From: JAABPW01 sp037132275
Lineage (GTDB): Bacteria > Verrucomicrobiota > Kiritimatiellia > CAIKKV01 > CAITUY01
Direction of reading: 5' to 3'
DNA length: 64,000 nucleotides
NCBI GenBank assembly: GCA_037132275.1
Contig: JBAXPK010000003.1
Span: 12,732-76,731, forward strand
Shown here: piece by piece, positions 42,790 to 49,861 of the stretch
How the letters are laid out: every line of letters starts with the position of its first letter
Numbering within the stretch: position 1 is the stretch's first letter
Translations under genes and position numbers: made by a program
The notes under the pieces: generated by a model
What the model saw: only the letters and a program-made list of their open reading frames with translations
Told to the model about the DNA's origin: nothing
The model's database searches: none

Positions 42790-45000
42790 TCAATTGGTAT
42801 GCAGTTGGTCTGGCAATCCGGATTGCAGCGTGTCACCCACAGACCGAGAGTAAACCACTTTCATCTCTGCCGTGGCAAGGATTTGATCCCTCATGGCCGC
42901 CAATAGCACCTCCCTGCTGACCTGATCGGGCGCCACGCTGATTTTGGGGTTTTCAGACAAGGCATACACGGTATAGACGTACGTCTTGGGCCCGGGTCCC
43001 TTGGAATGAGGCGGCGCATAGCCGATCCGTCCGTTGACACTGTTGTTACCCAGGACTCCCACGTCCTTGACGTTTTTCGGCAGGCTCCGGGTCGCCGGAG
43101 GGATGTTATAAAGGATCCGATACCACTTGGTCTTCCCCTGGGGATCAATATGATGCATGATCACGGCAAAACTCTTGGTTCCCGCAGGCTCCCCGCTCCA
43201 TTCCAAAGGCAGCGTCGCACTCGCCCCGTCCCCCGTAAACTCCTTCGGGAGTTGACCACCATCGGTCACGGCGGAACTTTTCAGCACGAATCCAGTTTTG
43301 GCGTTAACCGATTTTCCCATGCCCGCCGTAGGCGCTGGTTGGGTCGTGGCGGATACCCCAAACAGGAAGTCCGTATTCTGAATCTCCGGCAGAGTCTGCA
43401 TGGGCGATGAGTAGAGAAAAGCGGGAGCGCTCTGGTAGCCGTCCAAGTTGCGGAGCTTGTTCATGGCAGCCCTCTGTTCTGGCATGAGCGTCCGGTTCAC
43501 TTTGGCGAAGGCCATGGCATACATCCAAGACATTTCCCCGTCCAATTCGCCATAACGGCGGCCGAGCGCCAAAACCTTCAGCTTGTCCGCCTGCCCGCCG
43601 CCGAGGAACTTGCGCAGTTCGGAGGACATAGCCGTCCGAACCTCGACCATTTCAGCGAGCGGCTTCTTTTGAAGCTCCGTGATGGAGGTGATGTTCGCGC
43701 GTTGTTCAACATTCAGGAGATTAAGAAAATTTTCCCCGCTATCCCCGGTAACCGCCGTGCTGATATCGTAATTCCGCTTTCCCATTGCCGGCATATCCTT
43801 CATGTAAAAACCACCGAAATAGGTCCCATGACGTTCCGGACAGAAATACACATCCGCCGTGATGGAGCCGGCGGTCCAACTAAAGAACTCGCTGGCATAG
43901 GTCATATAGGCCACGTTGTAGAACTTTGAAACACCTGATGCTTGCCGCTTGAGCGCGCTGCGTTCGTCCATTTCCGGCCAGGTGTTGAAATCACCGAACT
44001 TCATCTTTCCGAGATAGGCCTTCTGGTCGGGGGTGAGGGACGTCACCACCTTGCCGAAAACCTCAGCCCGCCGGTAACTCAACTCGGCATCGTAGGCATA
44101 GAAGTCGCCAACATATCGGATGATGGCATCGCGGCTCAATCCGGTCGTGCCTGGGGGGATATCCCCATCGCGTTCCCGATGGAAAGCCTTGATGAGCGGC
44201 ATGCGTTTGAGTGCCAGTTGCTCGAACTGGGGGGCTTGTTCAGCGGCCAGGTCTTCAAACATTTTTCGCTGGCCTTCATTCAGGATGTGCATGACATTCG
44301 CGGCTACACGGCTGAGGAACATCGGATTGTGCCCTTTGCCGGCGGCATCGATGTCCCGCATGTACTGGAAGCCAAAATAATCACACACCTTGCCCGGGGG
44401 CATGAACGTAGCACCGCCGAAGTCGCCGGTAAGGAAGGCCAACCCGCTGAAGGCGATTGTACTCAACTGGGCGCGATCGGAGATGGCCTGGTCAAGGGAA
44501 TAATTCCCCTGGCCATGCCCCCCTTTTTTCGCGCTGGCATTGCCATCCGGCCGGGCAGGAGGTTCCTCCCCATCCTGCAGAGGTCGCTGATCATCCCCGC
44601 CGCCCCGCTCCGGCCTCATTTCGCCCTGTCCTGATCCGGATGAGCGACGATCTGGCCGCCCCTTCTGTCCGGGTGGCGGGGCCAAGTCACGCAATTTATC
44701 GGGATCGAAGCCAGCCGCCTTGATGGCATCGCACATGGCCGAGCCGCCCCACAGTCCGGCCTTCCTGAACGCCTCATGGATGGCTTTCGCCTGGTCCGCT
44801 GTGAGGGTATTGGGGTCATATTTAGACAGGATGGCCGTGACCTTGGCCGTCTGTTCAGCCGTGAGCATTTCATCACGCCCCTGTTCGCCACGGCGCGGAG
44901 GGCGCCGGTCATCCTGCTTCGGTTCCTCAGACTCCTGCGCAAACACCTGCAGCGCTGCCACCAATGCCACTCCCATCGCCAAGCATGCCAACCTTTTCAT
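42790..45000 (-). CDS. secreted protein with duplicated unknown domain and C-terminal PEBP (YbhB/YbcL) domain
   Basis: 736 residues; AAGGAG is 7 nt before the ATG at 45000 and a signal peptide ends near QVFAQ. A low-complexity Pro/Arg/Gly-rich stretch (about 95-165) follows an EF-hand-like helical pair. Residues about 180-580 contain two related units, each with YFG-x-YM(R/K)D-x4-GK and a later helix before LRKF or similar. The C-terminal 150 residues form a phosphatidylethanolamine-binding (Raf kinase inhibitor-like) domain (LPLEWSGEPAGTKSFAVIMH, KTKWYRILYNIP, NSVNGRIGYAPPHSKGPGPKTYVYTVYAL). Ligand unknown. It is the first gene of the operon with the double phosphatase and divergent from the two-component system. 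Confidence 0.8.
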   Translation of the reverse strand: MKRLACLAMGVALVAALQVFAQESEEPKQDDRRPPRRGEQGRDEMLTAEQTAKVTAILSKYDPNTLTADQAKAIHEAFRKAGLWGGSAMCDAIKAAGFDPDKLRDLAPPPGQKGRPDRRSSGSGQGEMRPERGGGDDQRPLQDGEEPPARPDGNASAKKGGHGQGNYSLDQAISDRAQLSTIAFSGLAFLTGDFGGATFMPPGKVCDYFGFQYMRDIDAAGKGHNPMFLSRVAANVMHILNEGQRKMFEDLAAEQAPQFEQLALKRMPLIKAFHRERDGDIPPGTTGLSRDAIIRYVGDFYAYDAELSYRRAEVFGKVVTSLTPDQKAYLGKMKFGDFNTWPEMDERSALKRQASGVSKFYNVAYMTYASEFFSWTAGSITADVYFCPERHGTYFGGFYMKDMPAMGKRNYDISTAVTGDSGENFLNLLNVEQRANITSITELQKKPLAEMVEVRTAMSSELRKFLGGGQADKLKVLALGRRYGELDGEMSWMYAMAFAKVNRTLMPEQRAAMNKLRNLDGYQSAPAFLYSSPMQTLPEIQNTDFLFGVSATTQPAPTAGMGKSVNAKTGFVLKSSAVTDGGQLPKEFTGDGASATLPLEWSGEPAGTKSFAVIMHHIDPQGKTKWYRILYNIPPATRSLPKNVKDVGVLGNNSVNGRIGYAPPHSKGPGPKTYVYTVYALSENPKISVAPDQVSREVLLAAMRDQILATAEMKVVYSRSVGDTLQSGLPDQLHTN

Positions 45001-45091
45001 TGTCGTACTCCTTTCAGTTGTTGGAGGCACTTTTCTTCCCCCCGATACCCATATCGTGCGAAACCCACATTACCATTCATACCCTGATTGG

Positions 45092-45147
45092 ATTACAAAA
45101 CCGTAATCGAGCCAGTCTTGTCCTTTTGAGAGCATCCGTGCTAGTTT
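45092..45147 (+). promoter_or_regulatory. two-component-system promoter with 16-bp response-regulator-type motif
   Basis: ATTACAAAACCGTAAT (45092-45107) lies between the divergent PEBP and response-regulator genes. Downstream, TTGTCC (45118-45123), an 18-nt spacer and TAGTTT (45142-45147) form a candidate promoter. The expected transcript start coincides with the response-regulator ATG at 45155, putting the motif centre near -55. The palindromic ATTAC/GTAAT layout resembles copper-type boxes of CusR/CopR regulators. Confidence 0.6.
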
Positions 45148-45154
45148 ATCACTC

Positions 45155-45835
45155 ATGAACATCCTGGTTGTTGAAGACGAAAAGAAACTGGCCGGGTTCA
45201 TCCGAAAGGGCCTTGAGGAAAACGGCTTTGCGGTAACCGTCAGCCATGAGGGCAATGAAGCCTACACGCTCGCAACCACGGGATCCTATGACCTGATTAT
45301 TCTCGATATCATGTTGCCGGGCAGGGACGGCTTGAGCATTCTCAAAAACCTCCGTGACCGGCATAATACCATCCCGGTCATCCTGGTAACTGCCCGCTCA
45401 GAGTCGAATGAACGCGTATATGGATTAACCCTCGGCGCTGACGACTACATACCAAAACCTTTTTTCATGGATGAGTTGATCGCCCGAATCCAAGCTGTCC
45501 TGCGGCGCACATCGGGCAAGAACTTGAGCATCCTGCATGCGGGCGATTTGAGAGTCAACCTGATTGCCCGTGAGGTTCGGCGAGGAAAGGAGGATATTGT
45601 CCTAACTCCCCGCGAGTTCAGTCTGCTTGAATACCTGATGCGGTCTCCCGGTCGGATATTTACTCGAACCCAGATTCTCGATCATGTCTGGGGGTACGAC
45701 TTTGATCCCCAAACCAACCTTGTGGATGTCTGTATCCAACGGCTACGCTCTAAAATCGATCCCACCAAAGGTGAGCCTCTCATCGAAACAGTACGGGGCG
45801 TTGGATACAGGTTCCGAAGATCGGAGGCAGACTGA
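45155..45835 (+). CDS. OmpR/PhoB-family response regulator (heavy-metal type)
   Basis: 226 residues. Receiver domain with the acidic pocket VVEDE, phosphoacceptor Asp51 (LIILDIMLPG), Thr in LVTAR and Lys in IPKPF. The C-terminal winged-helix domain has LTPREFSLLEYLMRSPG and the recognition helix around TNLVDVCIQRLRSKID. Best resemblance is to CusR/CopR-type regulators. It overlaps the sensor kinase gene by 1 bp. No ribosome-binding site precedes the ATG, so it may be leaderless. The palindrome at 45092-45107 suggests autoregulation. Confidence 0.93.
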   Translation: MNILVVEDEKKLAGFIRKGLEENGFAVTVSHEGNEAYTLATTGSYDLIILDIMLPGRDGLSILKNLRDRHNTIPVILVTARSESNERVYGLTLGADDYIPKPFFMDELIARIQAVLRRTSGKNLSILHAGDLRVNLIAREVRRGKEDIVLTPREFSLLEYLMRSPGRIFTRTQILDHVWGYDFDPQTNLVDVCIQRLRSKIDPTKGEPLIETVRGVGYRFRRSEAD

Positions 45836-47334
45836 TGCTGCATTCGTTCCGCCTCAAGATCGGATTAATGAGCATGCTCCTGTCAGGATTGCTACTCATC
45901 GGGTTCGGCATCTTTTCCGTTTCCGTACTTAACCGGGTGGGGCTCGAACGCATTGACCGTGAATTGAGGGCATTGGCTGATGCCCAAGTCCGCAAAATTC
46001 AACCCAGAGATCACTGGCAAAGATTTGATGATTCACTGCGCTCTATCTATGGCGACGGTTCATCACAACAGTTCATCGTGATGGCGACCAGTTCAGATGG
46101 TGACCGGTTATACGCCACCGCGAACTGGCCCCAGAAAATACCCCACAATATATTACCCCTTTCTCTCGGAGGTGCCACTGGAAGTACGCCGGAGGATCCA
46201 CCACAGGATAATCCACCGCCACCTGACGAAGAACTGGGCAGCCAACGCCCGCGTCTGTTTGATGAACCTTCCCCCCGTTCCCCGCCTCCACGCCGACTGC
46301 CTGTGCGCGGCCCCGTTTTTGCAACTCTGGGAGGAATGACTGACGAATGGCGCGCCATGACCCTTGCAAACGAGGACGTAACGCTCAGTATTGCCATGAA
46401 CCTTGCCTCATTGCATTCCGAAACCCGGCGTTTCCAAAAGGCGCTTCTCGTCGCCATCCCGCTGGGCTTGCTATTGATTATCGGGGGAGGCTGGCTTATC
46501 GGCCACATGGCACTGCGTCCCGTCAACCTGATCGCGCGGACCGCTGAATTAGTCACCACCCGGCGACTTGATGAACGGATCCCCGGTAAAGGCGTCGATG
46601 TGGAGTTCAAGCGCCTGATTGAAGTAATCAATGGAATGTTGGAACGGATCGAGAAAGGGTTCCAACAGGCCACACGATTCAGCGCCGATGCGGCCCACGA
46701 ACTGAAAACTCCTTTGGCCATCCTCCAAGCACAGATGGAACGATCCTTACAGAGAGCAGCCGATGGGACCGCTGAACAACGCGAATATGCCGAACAACTC
46801 GATGAGGTGCAGCGCCTAAAGGCCATTTTACGCAAGTTGCTGTTGTTGTCCCAAGCAGATGCCGGCGAGTTGCCGCTTAGTAGGGAGCGCATCAATTTTG
46901 CTGATATTGTGCGGGCAGCCGCCGATGATATACAGATGCTGGCCCCCGACAAGACTGCAACAGTCACTGCACCTGCGGAACTATTTGTGTCGGGAGACTC
47001 TCATCTCCTAAACCAAGTGATTGAGAACCTGATTTCAAACGCTGTTAAGTTCAGTGACAGGAATGGCTCGATTGAGATGACTCTCGTCGAACAAGCACAC
47101 AACGCGGTCTTTACGATCACGAATAACGGACGCCCAATCCCGCTACAAGACCACAACAGGATATTCGCGCGATTCTATCGTGCTGACAAATCGCATAGCC
47201 GAGAAATTGAAGGTTCCGGTCTAGGATTGAGCCTGGCTCGCGAAATCGCTCAGGCGCATGGCGGCGAGTTGATTTTGGTGCGAAGTGATGAACACATGAC
47301 GTCGTTTGCCTTGTCAGTTCCCTTGGCGAATTAA
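45835..47334 (+). CDS. membrane sensor histidine kinase (heavy-metal sensor type)
   Basis: 499 residues. TM1 about 12-32, extracytoplasmic sensor about 33-200 with a Pro-rich insertion (about 115-160), TM2 about 203-225, HAMP about 226-280, HisKA with FSADAAHELKTPLAIL (phospho-His in HELKTP), and an ATPase domain with N-box NLISNAVKFSD and GSGLGLSLAREIAQAHGG. The FSADA-HEL signature is characteristic of CusS/CopS-like kinases. Partner of the preceding response regulator. The Pro-rich insertion in the sensor domain makes the signal uncertain; copper sensing is not shown. Confidence 0.93.
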   Translation: MLHSFRLKIGLMSMLLSGLLLIGFGIFSVSVLNRVGLERIDRELRALADAQVRKIQPRDHWQRFDDSLRSIYGDGSSQQFIVMATSSDGDRLYATANWPQKIPHNILPLSLGGATGSTPEDPPQDNPPPPDEELGSQRPRLFDEPSPRSPPPRRLPVRGPVFATLGGMTDEWRAMTLANEDVTLSIAMNLASLHSETRRFQKALLVAIPLGLLLIIGGGWLIGHMALRPVNLIARTAELVTTRRLDERIPGKGVDVEFKRLIEVINGMLERIEKGFQQATRFSADAAHELKTPLAILQAQMERSLQRAADGTAEQREYAEQLDEVQRLKAILRKLLLLSQADAGELPLSRERINFADIVRAAADDIQMLAPDKTATVTAPAELFVSGDSHLLNQVIENLISNAVKFSDRNGSIEMTLVEQAHNAVFTITNNGRPIPLQDHNRIFARFYRADKSHSREIEGSGLGLSLAREIAQAHGGELILVRSDEHMTSFALSVPLAN

Positions 47335-47395
47335 GAATAACCCCTCCCCTTAGGTCTTTTGGATGTAGCCCCGTGAGCGGCTCAACAGTAGTCCA

Positions 47396-47413
47396 TGCTC
47401 CAAGGAACACGTG
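47396..47413. repeat. 18-bp repeat, left copy
   Basis: TGCTCCAAGGAACACGTG here, TGCTCCAAGGAACCCGTG at 48946-48963 (17 of 18), and an inverted copy at 48896-48913. The two direct copies bound a 1.57-kb unit containing the alpha/beta hydrolase gene. The surrounding 47335-47565 has no gene. Confidence 0.65.
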
Positions 47414-47565
47414 GGGATACCCCAGCAGCACCACTAATTGGCTGTACAACTTTTTTCCCGCCACTAAAATCTGGTTTCATTTACGGATGGATCCGACTAC
47501 CGCCGCTCATCCGATAAAAATCAGCGATAACGGGATCTGCATAATAATAAGTTCGGCTGAGAGAA

Positions 47566-48765
47566 ATGAGTTCACGTACGCTAGTCAATCTTGTGTTAGT
47601 TGCGACTTGGTTGCTCGCTCCTTGGTGGGCGATAGCAACGCAGGTACGCGTTCTGTTTGCGCCAAGCGCGACCGACCCGGCAATTAGTCAGTTCAACAAC
47701 AATCATTACGCTGTCGTTGATCCATCGGTGACCAACCGTGGCAGGTTGGTGGTGATGCTCCCAGGTACAGGCGCCACTCCTGCCATGTACAGGGATTTTT
47801 CCGAGAATGCCGCCAGTCTTGGCTTTCATGCGCTGGGCCTGATGTATCCGAACGGCGAGGCCATCAACGCATTATGCGCAACAAACGCGCCACTCGATCC
47901 GGACGCTGCCGGTAACGCAAGATTGGAGGTGTTTGACGGGTCTGATCGCGTTGGGTTTGTTTCTGTTGATACCACAAATTGCATTGAAAACCGCCTCATC
48001 AAGGCACTTCAGTATCTCACTACGACCTATCCGACACGCGGTTGGGGACAATACTTGAGCGGAAACATCCTACTGTGGGACAAGTTCATCGTTTGTGGGC
48101 ACTCGCAAGGCGGTGGCATGGCTGGCATCATCGCCAAGACTCGCTTCGTAGACAGATGCGTGATGATTACATCGATGGACTGGTGGGATGCCGGTAACAG
48201 ACCTTATAACTGGATGCTTGCCGACGCGCAAACCCCTGTCAGCCGCTGGTTTCTCTTCGTCCACGAGCGTGACCAGTTCCTGTCGTTCACCAACATGCAG
48301 GTCGCGGCATCGGCGCTTGGCGTAGATCACTATGGGGTCTGCGTTCAAGTTGAGGCGTCGGGATCGTCGAACTACTTTGGTCGGCATTTTCTTTCGACCG
48401 ATCTCGAACCCTCGACGAATGCGTCCGGTAGTTATCATGGCTGCCCGGTGGTTGACATTGCGACACCACTTCAAGCCGATGGGACTACCCCCTTGTTCAA
48501 GCCAGCATGGGACTATCTGCTGCTTTGCCTCCCGATACCGCCTCCGGCCATACTCACCAGCCTGACGCTTGTCAACGGGTCGGCATCGCTTGGTATCACA
48601 AGCCTCATGCCCACGGCAACCAACACGATACTGACGTGTCAGGATCTGTTGTTCCCGGCATGGTCTACAAGTTCCACGTTCGTTGCGGCATCATGGCAAA
48701 CCAACTTGGTCGGAGTCTACAGCAACACATGGGACAAGGTATTCTTCAAGATCGAAAGCCATTAA
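47566..48765 (+). CDS. secreted alpha/beta hydrolase (BPSS1187-like)
   Basis: 399 residues with an N-terminal signal peptide (hydrophobic core LVLVATWLLAPWWAIA). The nucleophile elbow is CGHSQGGGMAG. A later Asp in HERDQF and the His in SYHG or nearby may complete the triad. The early LVVMLPGTGATP provides the oxyanion loop. The last 60 residues end in KVFFKIESH and may be a degraded form of the C-terminal module of other secreted proteins here. The substrate is not predictable (ester or polyester). GAGAG lies only 2 nt before the ATG, so the start is moderately sure. It follows the two-component system and is bracketed by 18-bp direct repeats. Confidence 0.8.
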   Translation: MSSRTLVNLVLVATWLLAPWWAIATQVRVLFAPSATDPAISQFNNNHYAVVDPSVTNRGRLVVMLPGTGATPAMYRDFSENAASLGFHALGLMYPNGEAINALCATNAPLDPDAAGNARLEVFDGSDRVGFVSVDTTNCIENRLIKALQYLTTTYPTRGWGQYLSGNILLWDKFIVCGHSQGGGMAGIIAKTRFVDRCVMITSMDWWDAGNRPYNWMLADAQTPVSRWFLFVHERDQFLSFTNMQVAASALGVDHYGVCVQVEASGSSNYFGRHFLSTDLEPSTNASGSYHGCPVVDIATPLQADGTTPLFKPAWDYLLLCLPIPPPAILTSLTLVNGSASLGITSLMPTATNTILTCQDLLFPAWSTSSTFVAASWQTNLVGVYSNTWDKVFFKIESH

Positions 48766-48812
48766 AGAAGCCGATCGGGATAGGGAGCCCCATCGCTGAG
48801 GCCCCCTCCCAT

Positions 48813-48845
48813 ACCGCCGTATGTATGGATCACGTGTACGGTGGT
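48813..48845 (+). mobile_element. group IIC intron domain V look-alike
   Basis: The 33-nt segment begins ACCGCCGTAT and ends TGTACGGTGGT, forming a long hairpin with a GGATCA-type loop. This matches my memory of domain V in bacterial class C (group IIC) introns, whose catalytic triad is CGC, as here. No reverse transcriptase or 5-prime GTGYG boundary was found, so at most a 3-prime remnant is present. Confidence 0.35.
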
Positions 48846-48895
48846 TGGGCTCTAAGAGCAAATCAACCATCTCCCCGCCACCGATAAAGCCTCCC

Positions 48896-48963
48896 CACAG
48901 GTTCCTTGGAGCAGAGCCGACGATAGCGTTGTCTAAGTTGCTGCCTGCTCCAAGGAACCCGTG
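48896..48963. repeat. large hairpin formed by inverted 18-bp repeats
   Basis: 48896-48913 and 48946-48963 are inverted copies, 17 of 18 matching, with a perfect 15-bp core (CTGCTCCAAGGAACC). The loop is 32 nt. The right arm is also a direct copy of 47396-47413. It could be a terminator, an end of an unrecognised element or part of an intron remnant. Confidence 0.65.
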
Positions 48964-49159
48964 AGCAAGCCATCGAGCATCCTTCGACACCTCGGTTTAT
49001 GGGCACATGGCGTCCGGGTAAGCCCGACCACAGATCCGCCCGCCGCCGTACCTGTGAAACATATCATCGAGCCATGGCTGGATGTCGAAGATCTGCCTGG
49101 GCGGAACCCATTCCCGGACTATGACGCCGAACCGGTATTGAAACATCCGGTGTTGTCCT
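48964..49159. other. gene-free stretch, possibly repeat-derived
   Basis: Together with 48766-48963 this makes 394 bp without a convincing gene. Both strands carry frames of 70-80 codons without ribosome-binding sites or known motifs. They look like translations of a repeated element rather than genes. Confidence 0.4.
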
Positions 49160-49345
49160 TCATTCTTTCCCTGAAATGACGACGGGCCATTCTTTCTCGG
49201 GCCAGCCTTCGCGTTTCTGGAACTGTACGGAGTCAACGTCGCGCATGTATTTCAGGCGTTTGTTGGTGAGATACACCGTGGTATCGTCTGTGGCACCGCC
49301 CGCGCGAGCCCGGGCAAGTAGATCTTCAAGTTCTTTAAGTTTCAT
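49160..49345 (-). CDS. small conserved-looking protein, unknown function
   Basis: 61 residues: MKLKELEDLLARARAGG, then DDTTVYLTNKRL and an end in VVISGKE. The pattern (amphipathic helix, DD-x-x-V strand, final VVI strand) is common among small accessory proteins with no assigned role. No ribosome-binding site is evident before the ATG at 49345. Confidence 0.5.
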   Translation of the reverse strand: MKLKELEDLLARARAGGATDDTTVYLTNKRLKYMRDVDSVQFQKREGWPEKEWPVVISGKE

Positions 49346-49748
49346 GGCTTAATCTGTGTGCGGGCCCACAGGGTCATCCCTCCACATTCATCAGGAAGAG
49401 AGGGTTAACATGGATATACATGATGTTCAGGATGGTTTCAGGAGGAAATGCGCTAACTTCTTTATCCTGCGTATCCTGTCTATCGATGTTTGAATTGTTT
49501 CCGGACCTGAACATGTCGAATAATGTACTAAAGGCATCGCCCTTACAAAAGCAGATTAAATTCTGCCTGGATTACTTTATCCAGTTCGTCAAGTTCGCGA
49601 ATCATCTGCATGCCCCTGCTCAATCCCTAGAGATTCTTGATCTGCGTCAAGAAATACCGAAATAGAAAAAAGTCGTTTTGGTAGCCGTTTGATGGGGCTT
49701 TGGCGCCATTTTCTTTCTGTTTTCAGTGGAGTCATGTCCGTTGAGCCG
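49346..49748. other. gene-free stretch before the cytochrome promoter
   Basis: An 81-codon plus-strand frame (49420-49665) lacks a ribosome-binding site and motifs. A minus-strand segment around 49555-49650 reads as a short helical, charged peptide after a stop and may be the tail of a decayed gene. Nothing firmer was seen. Confidence 0.4.
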
Positions 49749-49777
49749 TTGACAATGTGTTACCTTGGGCATATAGG
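49749..49777 (+). promoter_or_regulatory. candidate promoter of the octaheme cytochrome gene
   Basis: Perfect TTGACA (49749-49754), 17-nt spacer, TATAGG (49772-49777). The expected leader to the ATG at 49862 is about 78 nt. Confidence 0.5.
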
Positions 49778-49861
49778 GACATTATCGCACCGTGTTCAAG
49801 GACACCGAAATTGTGGATTCCGCCATGCCATCATGGTAAGCACTGTGGAAGAAGGAAAACT

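Noticed and set aside
47370..48849. Integron attC site around the repeats near the hydrolase gene (RYYYAAC and GTTRRRY matches)
   Set aside because: Seven-base degenerate cores occur by chance about once per kilobase, and the two matches are not arranged as an attC hairpin. No integrase was seen.
48997..49236. Possible transposase fragment on the minus strand
   Set aside because: No DDE/HUH motif, no ribosome-binding site and no terminal repeats matching an IS family.
49420..49665. 81-codon plus-strand frame
   Set aside because: No ribosome-binding site, no motif, and unusual composition for a protein.
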